Below, in pieces: positions 1-8,560 of a stretch of DNA of 64,000 nt. The DNA is from CAVQND01 sp049518415 (GTDB taxonomy: Bacteria; Verrucomicrobiota; Verrucomicrobiia; Limisphaerales; UBA8199), in the NCBI GenBank assembly GCA_049518415.1, contig JBEKRX010000055.1, positions 1 to 64,000 of the forward strand, written 5' to 3'. Both the position numbers and the translations under genes were made by a program. Position 1 is the first letter of the stretch; every line of letters starts with the position of its first letter. The notes beneath the pieces were generated by a model, which worked only from the letters and a program-made list of their open reading frames with translations, did not search any database and was not told the origin of the DNA.

Positions 1-65
1 GTGCCCTCCTGGTGGTCGTAAGAGGCCAGGATTCGTTCACGCAAGTCCAGCGATAGTGTTCGCAT
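1..65 (-). CDS. IS630-type transposase, N-terminal end only (cut by window edge)
   Basis: Reading the minus strand from an ATG at 63-65 gives MRTLSLDLRERILASYDHQ followed by EGT, and then the window ends. Basic residues around S-L-D-L-R-E-R-I, followed by a helix rich in acidic residues, are the usual opening of the helix-turn-helix half of IS630-family transposases. Only 21 codons are visible, so whether the gene is complete or broken cannot be judged. It places an insertion sequence directly next to the TrlF-like gene. Another HTH protein with a similar start is possible. Confidence 0.5.
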   Translation of the reverse strand, partial: MRTLSLDLRERILASYDHQEG

Positions 66-400
66 GAACCCAGTATGCCACAGCCGCCGGATTCTGGCTA
101 CAGTTTTATTTAAAACGCTCTAAACAGCAGATGGACGGGAAACGAACCGAAAGGGGGCCAGCCATGACCTCCGCGTCCCTGGCCCCTTGCGGTTCAAATG
201 GATCACAGAAACTGGTCGGGAGCGCGCCAACCGAAACAGGACAAAGAACAGGTCCATCCGGCCCCGAAAGTTATACGAAAGCTATATCTTAATTGCCCCG
301 CTCCGTGGTCCACCGATCGGGGTCCACTTCAACCCGCATTGGCGCTTTCCTTCAATCCACGTTGCACCGGGCCCTTAACGGAGATTTTTGAAGATTCATT
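66..400. other. Intergenic stretch between the transposase start and the TrlF-like gene
   Basis: No convincing gene is seen. An interrupted inverted repeat (GGGGCCAG at about 155 and CTGGCCCC at about 176) could form a hairpin but has no T-run after it. A short AT-rich patch lies near 107-125. The TrlF-like gene starts at the end of this stretch, after TTTTTGAAGATTCATT, without a clear Shine-Dalgarno sequence. Confidence 0.4.
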
Positions 401-3373
401 ATGAGATACACATCCTTCCCAAGAGGCTCAGAGTGGCGAAAGTGGGATTTGCACCTGCACTCCCCAATGTCCGGCTTAGCGAACAAGTTCCCCACGAACA
501 ATGGCATGCCAGATTGGGAACAATACCTGCAGCGCCTCGAGGCATTGGCGGACATTCCAGCAATCGGGGTTGCGGACTACTTCCTGATCGAAGGTTACAA
601 GAAGCTTAAGGAGTTCAAACAAAGAGGGCGCTTGGAGAAAATTGAACTAATTCTTCCAAACATCGAATTTCGGCTCGATACCGTCGTTGGCGCCAGACGC
701 ATTAACTTCCACGTCATTTTCAGTGACGAGGTGTCGTCACAGGACATTGAGGACCACTTTCTCTCGAATATAGATATTGCGATAGAGGGCAGCCCAAGGG
801 AACGGGCGGACATTCGTAAACTCAGGCGAAGCTCGCTCGAAGAACTCGGGGCAAGACGCAAATCCGAACACGCTCCTTTTCGCAACCGGTCGGACTTTGA
901 AATCGGCTGTATGACGGCTGTAGCCAGCCTCGACCAAATTATGGATATCCTTACGACAAACAGCCTTTTCAAGGACAAGTACCTGACAGCGCTCGCAGAG
1001 GAAAATACGAGCTTAATGGACTGGAACGGGCAAGATCACGGGGTCCGCAAACTCATGCTCCAACACTCGCACATTCTCTTTAGCGCAAACCCAAGCACGA
1101 TTTCTTGGTGTCTGGGAAAGAAACATCCACACCCAAAGGATTTTGTGCAGGAATTCAAGACCCTGAAACCATGCGCTATCGGCTCTGACGCTCACGACCT
1201 AGCCACAATCGGCGCTCCACCGAACGGAAAGTTCACCTGGATCAAAGCCGATGTTACTTTCAACGGCCTAAAGCAGATTATCTACGAACCGGAAGATCGG
1301 ATATTCATCGGGAGCACGCCGCCTGATGAAAAGGACAACACTAAGGTAATCACAGCACTTAGGATAAAGGACGCCAACGGCTGGTTTGCAGACCAGACGA
1401 TTGAGCTCAACCGAGATATGGTCGCGATTATCGGAGGCAAAGGATCTGGAAAAACGGCCCTGGTTGATCTGCTGGCGTATGCCGGCGGACATTTGGATTT
1501 CGAGAACCAGGAAGCGTTCCTCAGGAAAGCCGAAGAGGAAATCTCTGGCACAAAACTGTGCTTGACCTGGGAGGATGGCACGGTAGGCCCTTGGTGCGAG
1601 GTGTACGACGAAGCAACTCGTCCCGACGAGTCCAAGGTCCGTTATCTGTCGCAGAGCTTCATCGAGCAGCTTTGCTCCTTCGATCAACACGAGAAATTGG
1701 TGCGTCAGATCGAAAACATACTGTTCCAGTATGTGCCGAACGATATGAAGCTCGGCGCAAAGGACTTCGAGAACTTGAAGGAAATTAAGACCCGGCCACT
1801 TCAGTTAGAGATCGAAAAAATCGCGACGTCACTCCAAAAGCTGAACAAAGACATTTTTAACCTTGAGATCGAGCTGGCCGGCAAGGATGCATTACAGAAG
1901 GACCGCGAACGCCTCGTAAAAGAGAGGGCCGATCTCGAATCTCAACGACCCCCGGCCGCCAACGAAGAAGAACAAAAGGAGCAGGAACAGCTCCAGCATC
2001 TTCGTGAAAAAAAGGCGGCAATCGAAAAAACGATAGAAGCCCATCGAATTCAGATTTCCCAACTGGAAGAGTTTCGCACCCGAGCCAGCTTGTTGAAAAC
2101 CGAAGTAGAGGAATTCAACGCCGACATCAAGAAACACCTAGCGACCTGGGGCCTTGAAGATCAGGCTGCCGATCTCATCTTCACTGTGCCGGCACAAATT
2201 GACATTATACTGAGAGGCAAAATCTCACAAGTCGAAACAAGCATCGAAAATCTCGAGGGTCGAGAACCTCGAGAAGAATGCCTTCCCTCAGCACCGTTAG
2301 CGGCGGCCACCCTGGTTTCCACCGCAAAGCAAATTACGGACATAGAAGCAAAATCCAAGTTGGAAGCGCAGCGAAAGCGCAAACTCATCGAATTCAGCAA
2401 TCGCGTTGCTGAAATCACGACGCGAATCGCCACCGCGGACAAAACTATCGAGGCTCTGGAAACGACAAAAAGGCAGCTTCTCGACCAAAAGGTGAAAGAG
2501 CGCGACAGCCACTATCTGGCGTTTTTCGAAAAACTGGATCGTAAGAAATCGGTTCTGGAGCAGCTGTACAAGCCATTGAATGAACCGGTTGGCTCATCCG
2601 GCGAGCGTGGAAAAGTCGAATTTTACGCCCGTTTCAACTTCAATATCCGGCGTTTTGTATCCCAGGGCATTAATCTTTTCGACGGAAGAAAATCTGTAGT
2701 CCGCGGCGAGGCCGGTCTGAACGAAGTGGCTCAGGAGTTCTGGAAGCAGGTAAAAAAGCTACTGCCCAACATGAATCAGGAGCCAATGCTGAATTTGCTT
2801 TCCGGTTTGCAGAAGACAACCGGCGGCACGAGGCAAATAAAAGCGCAGCTGAAATCGGAATTCAGCCAGGCTGATGTCTATGACTGGCTCTATTGTGTTG
2901 ATTATTTCGATGTTGAATATGGAATCAAACACGAAAACGTAGATTTGGACAAGCTTTCAAAGGGAAGGAAGGGGGTCGTCCTGCTCCTAATCTACCTGGA
3001 CGTGGATAGGGACTTTCGTCCTCTTGTCCTCGATCAACCGGAGGAGAATTTGGATAACCGCTCAGTTTATTCAACGCTGGTTGAGTACTTCAGAAAGGCT
3101 AAAAAGAAGCGACAGATTATACTTGTGACTCACAACGCAAATCTCGTCGTCAACTGTGATGCCGAGCAAGTCATCGTCGCGAACTTCGACTTGGAAAAGC
3201 AGGCCCAACGCAACATCATAGAGTACGTCTGCGGCTCCCTGGAATTCAAGAAAGGCCGGGATCACTCGATGGCATCAGTTCTACATACACAAGGGATTAG
3301 AGAACATGTGTGCGAAATCCTTGAAGGAGGAGAGGAGGCATTCCAGCGCCGAGAGCACAAGTACGGGCTTTGA
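401..3373 (+). CDS. TrlF-like protein: PHP phosphoesterase domain fused to an SMC-like AAA ATPase
   Basis: 990 residues. The N-terminus carries PHP-type metal-binding motifs: DLHLH near residue 16, GVADYF near 54, FHVIFSDE near 107 and GSDAHD near 264. A P-loop, GGKGSGKT, follows at about 347, then a long charged, glutamate- and lysine-rich segment (about 460-720) that looks like a coiled coil. The C-terminal ATPase half has a Walker B-like LDQPEENLDN near 873 and ILVTHNAN near 906. This order matches proteins annotated as TrlF family AAA-like ATPases, a group of presumed nucleic-acid-acting enzymes often found in accessory or defence regions. GC is lower than in the next genes, and it sits beside a transposase edge, which suggests acquisition. 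Substrate and biological role are unknown. Confidence 0.85.
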   Translation: MRYTSFPRGSEWRKWDLHLHSPMSGLANKFPTNNGMPDWEQYLQRLEALADIPAIGVADYFLIEGYKKLKEFKQRGRLEKIELILPNIEFRLDTVVGARRINFHVIFSDEVSSQDIEDHFLSNIDIAIEGSPRERADIRKLRRSSLEELGARRKSEHAPFRNRSDFEIGCMTAVASLDQIMDILTTNSLFKDKYLTALAEENTSLMDWNGQDHGVRKLMLQHSHILFSANPSTISWCLGKKHPHPKDFVQEFKTLKPCAIGSDAHDLATIGAPPNGKFTWIKADVTFNGLKQIIYEPEDRIFIGSTPPDEKDNTKVITALRIKDANGWFADQTIELNRDMVAIIGGKGSGKTALVDLLAYAGGHLDFENQEAFLRKAEEEISGTKLCLTWEDGTVGPWCEVYDEATRPDESKVRYLSQSFIEQLCSFDQHEKLVRQIENILFQYVPNDMKLGAKDFENLKEIKTRPLQLEIEKIATSLQKLNKDIFNLEIELAGKDALQKDRERLVKERADLESQRPPAANEEEQKEQEQLQHLREKKAAIEKTIEAHRIQISQLEEFRTRASLLKTEVEEFNADIKKHLATWGLEDQAADLIFTVPAQIDIILRGKISQVETSIENLEGREPREECLPSAPLAAATLVSTAKQITDIEAKSKLEAQRKRKLIEFSNRVAEITTRIATADKTIEALETTKRQLLDQKVKERDSHYLAFFEKLDRKKSVLEQLYKPLNEPVGSSGERGKVEFYARFNFNIRRFVSQGINLFDGRKSVVRGEAGLNEVAQEFWKQVKKLLPNMNQEPMLNLLSGLQKTTGGTRQIKAQLKSEFSQADVYDWLYCVDYFDVEYGIKHENVDLDKLSKGRKGVVLLLIYLDVDRDFRPLVLDQPEENLDNRSVYSTLVEYFRKAKKKRQIILVTHNANLVVNCDAEQVIVANFDLEKQAQRNIIEYVCGSLEFKKGRDHSMASVLHTQGIREHVCEILEGGEEAFQRREHKYGL

Positions 3374-3446
3374 GCGGTCGTTTTACACAAATTAAAGAAT
3401 ACCCGTTGGACAGCCTTTGTCCCACCCCATATGGTAGATTTTAGCC

Positions 3447-3746
3447 ATGATTTGCAGAAAGAAAACCTACAGAGTCGGGGATGCGGCCATCGTAAGACAT
3501 TGTTGGGGTGGTTATCGGCTGCCCGCGGGGCTCCCAGACGGGGCAAGCGTCAAAGTCCTTTCGATTGAGATTGGTTATGTTTATGTCGAGTATGAATGCA
3601 GATGCTTTATGGTTTCGATGGCGTGTGTCGAAAGCGGCTGGGAATACAGGCTCCAGGGAAAATGGCGCGACGAAACCGATCCGTTGATTGCCACGCAGTT
3701 AAAGGGCGCAACCACCCGACGACCCCTTCAGTTCGCTTTTCCCTAA
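3447..3746 (+). CDS. Small hypothetical protein
   Basis: 99 residues, starting at ATG 3447, 73 bases after the TrlF-like stop. The middle (YRVGDAAIVRHCWGG, then VKVLSIEIGYVYVEYECRC) alternates hydrophobic residues like a small beta-barrel and contains four cysteines. No family is recognised. It may be cotranscribed with the TrlF-like gene. The C-terminal 25 residues look less protein-like. No clear ribosome binding site is visible, so it could be a spurious frame. Confidence 0.45.
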   Translation: MICRKKTYRVGDAAIVRHCWGGYRLPAGLPDGASVKVLSIEIGYVYVEYECRCFMVSMACVESGWEYRLQGKWRDETDPLIATQLKGATTRRPLQFAFP

Positions 3747-4486
3747 CGGCAGGAGCGGGTCGCATCTATGTGTTTCTATACTCGCCTTTGAATTCTGGCC
3801 ATTTTCTGACGCAATTCCGCAGCTCGTTCCATTGGCCGGCCGAAGCGGGTCAGCCCCTGGGCTGCGGCCGCATACCCCATTCCCCCCGCCGGCCGCCAGG
3901 GCCCAGGCAACGACACTGAGCGCCGCCAGCATAGTTGAGGGAAAGCGCGGCGATTTTCCCACGGTCCGTGAGGGACGGCCGCCGTGGTCCCTCAATTATC
4001 TGGAAAGCGTTTCCTGGCCTTGCCGTGGCTGTCCAGACCCCCTTTCCCAATGCCCCCAAAGCAAGAGAATTGGTAGCAAATAAACCAGGCCAGCGAAGCA
4101 CGGCGGCGTCCCGCCGCGACGGGACCGCCACCCGGCGCAGCACTGCATTGGCCCCATTGCCTGGATTGGCCACACTGGCTCCGTTGGCCACGTGCATTGG
4201 CTACATTGGCTGCATTGGCCACATTGGCCATTTTGTCCAAAAAACTGGCCAGGCCCCGCCCTAAAAACAATGCCACAGCTCAGCACAGCGCTTCGTCGCT
4301 CTCCTCGCCGCAGCCAAGGGCTTCCCTGGTCCGGCCGACCGATTCCGAGCGCGAGCAGTTGGAGGCCTTGCTCGCCAGCCAGCCGGCGTTGAAGGCCGAA
4401 TTCGATGTAATGGCTGCCGTCTGCCACCAGCGCGTGCGGTCAATCTCCTTTGCCTGTTCGCCGCCTTCCCCTATCCTGGCGCTCGT
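3747..4486. other. Long non-coding gap with an inverted repeat, a 9-bp tandem array and a possible gene relic
   Basis: No gene with convincing codon structure is seen on either strand up to 4140. TTGAGGGA at about 3935 pairs with TCCCTCAA at about 3990, leaving a 45-base GC-rich centre. The 9-bp array is listed separately. From about 4320 to 4490 one plus frame reads PTDSEREQLEALLASQPAL and then KAEFDVMAAV, which resembles part of a small helical protein and may be a decayed gene, but it has no good start and runs into the next gene's start. Confidence 0.4.
4145..4230 (+). repeat. 9-bp tandem repeat array (ATTGGCT type), locus 1
   Basis: About nine imperfect 9-base units of the form (A/G)CATTGGC(C/T) run head to tail, for example GCATTGGCT, ACATTGGCT, GCATTGGCC and ACATTGGCC, and end in ATTTTGTCCAAAA. 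The array lies about 255 bases before the prolyl oligopeptidase start, on its coding strand. Similar arrays occur at 30466-30500, 36799-36836 and 59352-59387. Confidence 0.8.
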
Positions 4487-6643
4487 ATGATGCACTGCGC
4501 TATCGAACAGTTGAGCAAGTTTCTCCAGCCCGCCGGCGTGGCGGCCGGGTTGCTGCTGGGCTGGCTGGCCCAGGCCGGCGGCGTGGCCGCCGGCCAACCG
4601 GCGGCGCCCGGTGCGGCCGCCCAGGCCGACGACCCGTACCAGTGGCTGGAGGAGGTGACCGGGGAAAAGGCCCTGGCCTGGGTCAGGCAACAGAATGCCC
4701 TGAGCACGCGGGAACTGGAGGCCGCGCCGGAGTTCGAGCCGATTCGCCAGCGCCTGCTCTCCATCCTCGACTCCAAGGAGCGAATCCCCTACGTCGCCAA
4801 ACACGGCGCCTGGTGCTACAACTTCTGGCGCGACCAGAAAAACGTCCGCGGCGTCTGGCGCCGCACCACGTTGGCCCAATACAAGCAGCCGGAGCCCGCC
4901 TGGGAAACCGTGCTCGACCTCGATAAGCTGGCCGAGGCGGAAAAGGAGAACTGGGTTTGGAACGGCTACGACATTCTCTATCCGACCTATGATCGCTGCC
5001 TGGTCTTGCTCTCGCGCGGCGGGGCCGACGCCTCGGTCGTGCGGGAGTTCGACTTGAAAACCCTGACCTTCGTGCCCGGCGGCTTTGCGCTGCCCGAGGC
5101 CAAGAGCGCCGTGGCCTGGCGCGACCGCGACACGCTTTACGTCGGGACCGACTTCGGCCCCGGCTCGCTCACCAGTTCCGGCTACCCCCGGCTGCTCAAG
5201 GAGTGGCCGCGCGGCATCCCCCTGGCGCAGGCGACGATGGTTTTCGAAGGCAAACCCGAGGACGTGAGCGTGGCCCCGGCCGTGGTTCATGATCACGGCC
5301 GGAAATACGAATTCATCTACCGGGGCGTGACTTTTTTCACCAGCGAGCAATTCGTCCGGCGCGGCCAACAATGGGTCAAGATTGACAAGCCCGAGGATGC
5401 CCAGGTGGGCACCTTCGAGGACCAGCTTTTGCTGACGCTGCGCTCGGACTGGACGCTGGACGGCCAGACCTATCAGGCCGGGGCCCTGCTGGCCACGGAC
5501 TTCGCGGCCTGGCTCAAGGGCGACCGCAAATTGGCCCTGCTCTTCGAGCCGACCGCGCGCAAGAGCCTGGCCGGCCTGAGCGAGACCAAACAGTTCCTGA
5601 TCCTCAATGAACTGGACAATGTCCGCAACCGGCTCTTTGTGCTCCAACGCCAAAACCGCGCCTGGACGCGCGCGCCGCTGGAGGCGCCGGCCTTTGGCTC
5701 CGTGAGCGCCAGCGGCCTCGATCCCGACGAGTCGGATGACTATTTCCTGACCGTCACCGATTTCCTGACCCCCTCCAGCCTTTACCTGGGCACCCTTGGG
5801 CGGCCCGAGCGCCAGCGGCTCAAGAGCCTGCCCGCCTTCTTCCGGGCCGAGGGCCTGGACATCAGCCAGCACGAGGCCACTTCGCCCGACGGCACCCGAG
5901 TTCCTTACTTCCAGGTCAGCCGCAAGGGCCTGGAGTTCAACGGCAAGCAGCCGACGCTGCTCTATGGCTATGGCGGTTTCCAGCTTTCCATGCTGCCGAC
6001 CTACAATCCCTCGGTCGGCTCAGCCTGGCTGGAGCGCGGCGGCGTCTATGTCCTGGCGAACATCCGCGGCGGCGGCGAGTTCGGCCCCAAGTGGCACGAG
6101 GCCGCCCGCAAAGCCCACCGCCAGCGCGCCTACGACGATTTCATTGCCGTGGCCGAAGACCTGCTCGCCCGCCGGGTGACCTCGCCCAGGCACTTGGGCG
6201 TGCAAGGCGGCTCCAACGGCGGCCTGTTGATGGGCGTCATGCTCACCCAGCGCCCCGACCTCTTCCACGCCATCGTCTGCCAAGTGCCCCTGCTGGATAT
6301 GCGGCGGTTCAACAAGCTGCTGGCCGGCGCCAGTTGGATGGACGAATACGGCAACCCGGACCAGCCGCAAGACTGGGCCTATCTCAGCAAGTACTCCCCC
6401 TACCATAACCTGGCCAAGGAGAAAAAGTACCCGCGCGTGCTCTTCCTGACCTCCACCCGCGATGATCGCGTCCATCCCGCCCACGCCCGCAAAATGGTGG
6501 CCCGGATGAAAGAGCAGGGACACGACGTGCTCTATTACGAAAACATCGAAGGCGGCCACGGCGCCGCCGCCAACAACCAGCAGGCCGCCTTTATGTCGGC
6601 GCTGGCGTACACCTTTTTGCTCGAGCAACTGCTCGGGCCATGA
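4487..6643 (+). CDS. Prolyl oligopeptidase family serine peptidase (S9A), exported
   Basis: 718 residues, the normal size for prolyl oligopeptidases, which cleave short peptides after proline. An N-terminal hydrophobic segment (about residues 13-36, ending near AAG) looks like a signal peptide, so the enzyme is probably periplasmic. DDPYQWLEEV near residue 48 is the typical start of the mature S9A fold, followed by the propeller region. The catalytic domain shows GGSNGGLL (nucleophile Ser near 577), the Asp in TSTRDDRVHP (near 660) and the His in EGGHGA (near 693). The DILYPTYD and NIRGGGEFGP segments are also family-typical. It is a single-gene unit. ATG 4487 is chosen because it gives a sensible signal peptide. 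Confidence 0.95.
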   Translation: MMHCAIEQLSKFLQPAGVAAGLLLGWLAQAGGVAAGQPAAPGAAAQADDPYQWLEEVTGEKALAWVRQQNALSTRELEAAPEFEPIRQRLLSILDSKERIPYVAKHGAWCYNFWRDQKNVRGVWRRTTLAQYKQPEPAWETVLDLDKLAEAEKENWVWNGYDILYPTYDRCLVLLSRGGADASVVREFDLKTLTFVPGGFALPEAKSAVAWRDRDTLYVGTDFGPGSLTSSGYPRLLKEWPRGIPLAQATMVFEGKPEDVSVAPAVVHDHGRKYEFIYRGVTFFTSEQFVRRGQQWVKIDKPEDAQVGTFEDQLLLTLRSDWTLDGQTYQAGALLATDFAAWLKGDRKLALLFEPTARKSLAGLSETKQFLILNELDNVRNRLFVLQRQNRAWTRAPLEAPAFGSVSASGLDPDESDDYFLTVTDFLTPSSLYLGTLGRPERQRLKSLPAFFRAEGLDISQHEATSPDGTRVPYFQVSRKGLEFNGKQPTLLYGYGGFQLSMLPTYNPSVGSAWLERGGVYVLANIRGGGEFGPKWHEAARKAHRQRAYDDFIAVAEDLLARRVTSPRHLGVQGGSNGGLLMGVMLTQRPDLFHAIVCQVPLLDMRRFNKLLAGASWMDEYGNPDQPQDWAYLSKYSPYHNLAKEKKYPRVLFLTSTRDDRVHPAHARKMVARMKEQGHDVLYYENIEGGHGAAANNQQAAFMSALAYTFLLEQLLGP

Positions 6644-6773
6644 GCGCGTTCATTGCCCGGCCCCGCCGCACCGCGGCTCGCCCCGTCCTGTTGTTCTGAG
6701 ACAGCGCCGTCCAAATTCTTGATTGATTTCTCCCCGGCGGCGGCCTAGAATAAGGCAGCGGTTAGCCGCCGGC

Positions 6774-6851
6774 AATACGTGAACAAAAAACTGTAATCAT
6801 AATCATAACCGCCGACGGCTTGGTTCACACCGCGACACGAGAAAGGTCTGT
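6774..6851 (+). promoter_or_regulatory. Conserved upstream element of the first pseudopilin gene
   Basis: GTGAAC at 6779-6784 and GTTCAC at 6823-6828 form a widely spaced inverted repeat. Between and after them lie CTGTAATCATAATCATAACCG and CACCGCG...GAGAAAGG, the last of which is the likely ribosome binding site. The same arrangement recurs at 7876-7953 and, more weakly, at 8500-8560. The role is inferred: either a shared regulator site or a duplicated 5' untranslated region. Confidence 0.55.
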
Positions 6852-7229
6852 ATGAACACAAGCACATATCCGAACCGGGGCTTCACGCTGGTGGAAATCA
6901 TGATCGTCGTTACCATCATCGGTATATTGGCGACGATCGCGGTCCCCAACTTCGTCACAGCCCGCAAGCAGGCGCAGCAGAAGGCCTGCATCAGCAACTT
7001 GCAGCAAATCGACGGCGCCATTCAGCGCTGGGCGCTGGACCTCAACAAGGCCGAGGGCCAGCCGGTCACCTACAGCGACATCAGCATCTACCTCAAGAAC
7101 TCCGTCGTCTGCCCCGCGGGCGGCAAGACCTTCGAGGACAGCTACACGATTACGACGGTGGACGCGGCGCCGGCCTGCCAACGCGTGCCCAGCGGTGCCT
7201 ATCCCCATGTCGTGGCGCAGACTCAGTAG
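6852..7229 (+). CDS. Type II secretion pseudopilin-like protein (GspG/PulG type), copy 1
   Basis: 125 residues. A type IV prepilin leader ends in GFTLVEIMIVV, where prepilin peptidase would cut before Phe and methylate it, leaving the Glu at +5 that drives pilus assembly. The rest (ATIAVPNFVTARKQAQQKAC, then NLQQIDGAIQRWA) is the GspG-like alpha-helical stalk seen in many Verrucomicrobiota and Lentisphaerota proteins. It is the first of three related genes and the most divergent of them, with threonine instead of alanine after the leader. A GAGAAAGG ribosome binding site precedes the start. No other secretion gene is nearby, so the partner assembly machine must be encoded elsewhere. Confidence 0.9.
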   Translation: MNTSTYPNRGFTLVEIMIVVTIIGILATIAVPNFVTARKQAQQKACISNLQQIDGAIQRWALDLNKAEGQPVTYSDISIYLKNSVVCPAGGKTFEDSYTITTVDAAPACQRVPSGAYPHVVAQTQ

Positions 7230-7245
7230 GCCTTATTCCAACGAG

Positions 7246-7392
7246 CGTTCAAGATGGCACTAAGGCGCGCAGGACTTTGGGCCTCTGGCGAGGCGCGAGC
7301 GAGGCGCATATCCGTCCCGACCTGTCGGGACAACGAGCGAGCAACGAAGCCAGAGGCCCAAAGGACAAGCGAATTGGTGCCATCTTGAACGC
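7246..7392. repeat. Palindromic 147-bp element with 16-bp terminal inverted repeats
   Basis: GCGTTCAAGATGGCAC at 7246-7261 is exactly complementary to GTGCCATCTTGAACGC at 7377-7392. A second pair of arms inside it (CTTTGGGCCTCTGGC near 7274 and GCCAGAGGCCCAAAG near 7350) would also pair, with a further small stem TCCCGACCTGTCGGGA in the centre. It lies 17 bases after the first pseudopilin stop. It looks like a non-autonomous MITE/REP-type element or a very large hairpin in the 3' untranslated region. Confidence 0.8.
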
Positions 7393-7423
7393 GAATTGGA
7401 ATTAGCCGACCCCTGCAAACCAG

Positions 7424-7454
7424 GGCCTGGGAGTAGTTTCCCGGGCCTTTTTTG
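7424..7454 (+). terminator. Rho-independent terminator after the first pseudopilin and its palindromic element
   Basis: GGCCTGGG, a short loop, and CCCGGGCC form an 8-bp stem (one G-T pair), directly followed by TTTTTTG. This is a classical intrinsic terminator on the plus strand, closing the transcript that starts before 6852. Confidence 0.75.
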
Positions 7455-7872
7455 TTGCCTTTTCCTTTGGCTCGCCACGCACACCGGCGCCGGCGCCGGC
7501 CCGGGCGGCCTGGCTTTGCCCGTCCCGGCGGCGCCCCAGTTCACTGTACCAGGACTGGACACCGAGACTGAAAACCGGACAGTGCCACCCAGCCTGCCCC
7601 GCCGGCACTTCCGCCCGCGGCTACCCCGAGCACGACCCTCCTGAGCCAAGCCCGACTGGTCGGGACTTCCGCGGGGTGTTAATCACCGGACCCCGCTCCG
7701 GACCGGAATTACCGGGGCAGTCGCCAGGCCGGCCCTGTTGAACGGCTCAACGCGGCCACGCCTCAACGCGGCCACGCCCTGGTGTGCCGCTCCCCCCGTT
7801 GGTGCGCCGGTGCCTGGCCTTTTGCCGGATGGCACTCCGCTTGCTCCACCGCCACCGGCGCGGTCGCAACAA
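7455..7872. other. Intergenic stretch between pseudopilin copies 1 and 2
   Basis: No credible gene is seen. The only structure noticed is a tandem duplication of about 16 bases (CAACGCGGCCACGCC twice, near 7747-7780). The conserved pilin upstream element begins at its right end. Confidence 0.4.
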
Positions 7873-7875
7873 GCA

Positions 7876-7953
7876 ATATGTGAACGCGAACCGTAATTGT
7901 AACTAACCGCTTGTTGCCCGTTCACGCCGCGCAGAAAGAAAGGCAAAGCTAGT
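7876..7953 (+). promoter_or_regulatory. Conserved upstream element of the second pseudopilin gene
   Basis: GTGAAC at 7880-7885 and GTTCAC at 7920-7925 are arranged as before pseudopilin 1. Intervening CCGTAATTGTAACTAACCG resembles CTGTAATCATAATCATAACCG of the first copy, and CACGCCGCG leads to GAAAGAAAGG, the likely ribosome binding site. The similarity is greater than that of the rest of the intergenic region, so it is probably functional or recently duplicated. Confidence 0.55.
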
Positions 7954-8343
7954 ATGAAAAACACCTCCCGTAAGTCGGGCTTCACGTTAGTCGAAATCAT
8001 GATCGTCGTGGCCATCATCGGCCTCTTGGCCGCCATCGCCATTCCCAACTTCGTCCGGGCGCGCAAGACCTCCCAGACGAATGCCTGCATCAACAACCTC
8101 CGTCAGATTGACGGCGCCAAGCAGCAGTGGGCCCTGGAAAACGGCAAGAAGAGCGCCGACACCCCGGTGGCGACCGACCTCCAGGTATATCTCGGCCGCG
8201 GTGACGCCGGTTCGATCAACAATATCTGCTGCCCGCTGACCACCCCGGTCGCGCCCCTGGGCGGCTACACCATCAATGCCATCGGCACTGCCCCGCAGTG
8301 CCAGAATCTGGACGCGGCAAACCACAACGCCGTTTTGAACTAG
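7954..8343 (+). CDS. Type II secretion pseudopilin-like protein, copy 2
   Basis: 129 residues. The leader MKNTSRKS precedes GFTLVEIMIVVAIIGLLAA, a standard prepilin cleavage and membrane segment with the +5 Glu. The stalk contains IPNFVRARKTSQTNACINN and then RQIDGAKQQWALENGKKSAD, nearly the same as copy 3, so copies 2 and 3 are a recent tandem duplication. Two pairs of cysteines in the C-terminal domain (ICCPL and QCQN) could form disulphides. It is followed by a strong terminator at 8367, so it is its own transcript. Confidence 0.92.
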   Translation: MKNTSRKSGFTLVEIMIVVAIIGLLAAIAIPNFVRARKTSQTNACINNLRQIDGAKQQWALENGKKSADTPVATDLQVYLGRGDAGSINNICCPLTTPVAPLGGYTINAIGTAPQCQNLDAANHNAVLN

Positions 8344-8366
8344 CCGGTTCATCGCCAAGCGGGTCA

Positions 8367-8400
8367 GGACAGGCTTGGGTGTTCCCAAGCCTGTCCCTTT
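8367..8400 (+). terminator. Strong rho-independent terminator after pseudopilin 2
   Basis: GGACAGGCTTGGG, a four-base loop TGTT, and CCCAAGCCTGTCC form a perfect 13-bp stem followed by CTTT. It begins 24 bases after the pseudopilin stop. Confidence 0.85.
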
Positions 8401-8499
8401 ACGGAGGCTCTTGGGTGAGGGTGTAAATCGGGGGCCCGAGGTCGCGGGCGCCCTGGCGGAGTTTCCTCCCGCGGACTTGGCACCAGCGGTGCTTCTCCA

Positions 8500-8560
8500 G
8501 CCCGTATGTGAGTTGTGCCTCGTCCGGCCTTGCTTGGTTCACGCCGGGTCCGAAAGTAAA
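8500..8560 (+). promoter_or_regulatory. Weaker copy of the pilin upstream element before pseudopilin 3
   Basis: GTATGTGAG near 8504 and GCTTGGTTCACGCCG near 8533 match the two ends of the elements before pseudopilins 1 and 2 (TATGTGAAC and GGTTCAC-CCG) with a similar spacing, but the centre is not conserved. Confidence 0.4.

Noticed and set aside
187..404. Small plus-strand frames before the TrlF-like gene
   Set aside because: Overlapping frames of similar length, no ribosome binding site and no protein-like composition.
4280..5872. 530-residue open frame on the minus strand across the prolyl oligopeptidase gene
   Set aside because: Its translation is Gly/Ala/Arg-rich without any family pattern, and the opposite strand encodes a complete S9A peptidase with catalytic triad; it is a high-GC antisense frame.
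8375..8560. N-terminal extension of pseudopilin 3 from ATG 8375
   Set aside because: Begins inside the terminator of pseudopilin 2 and puts about 60 residues ahead of the prepilin leader, which would prevent normal processing.
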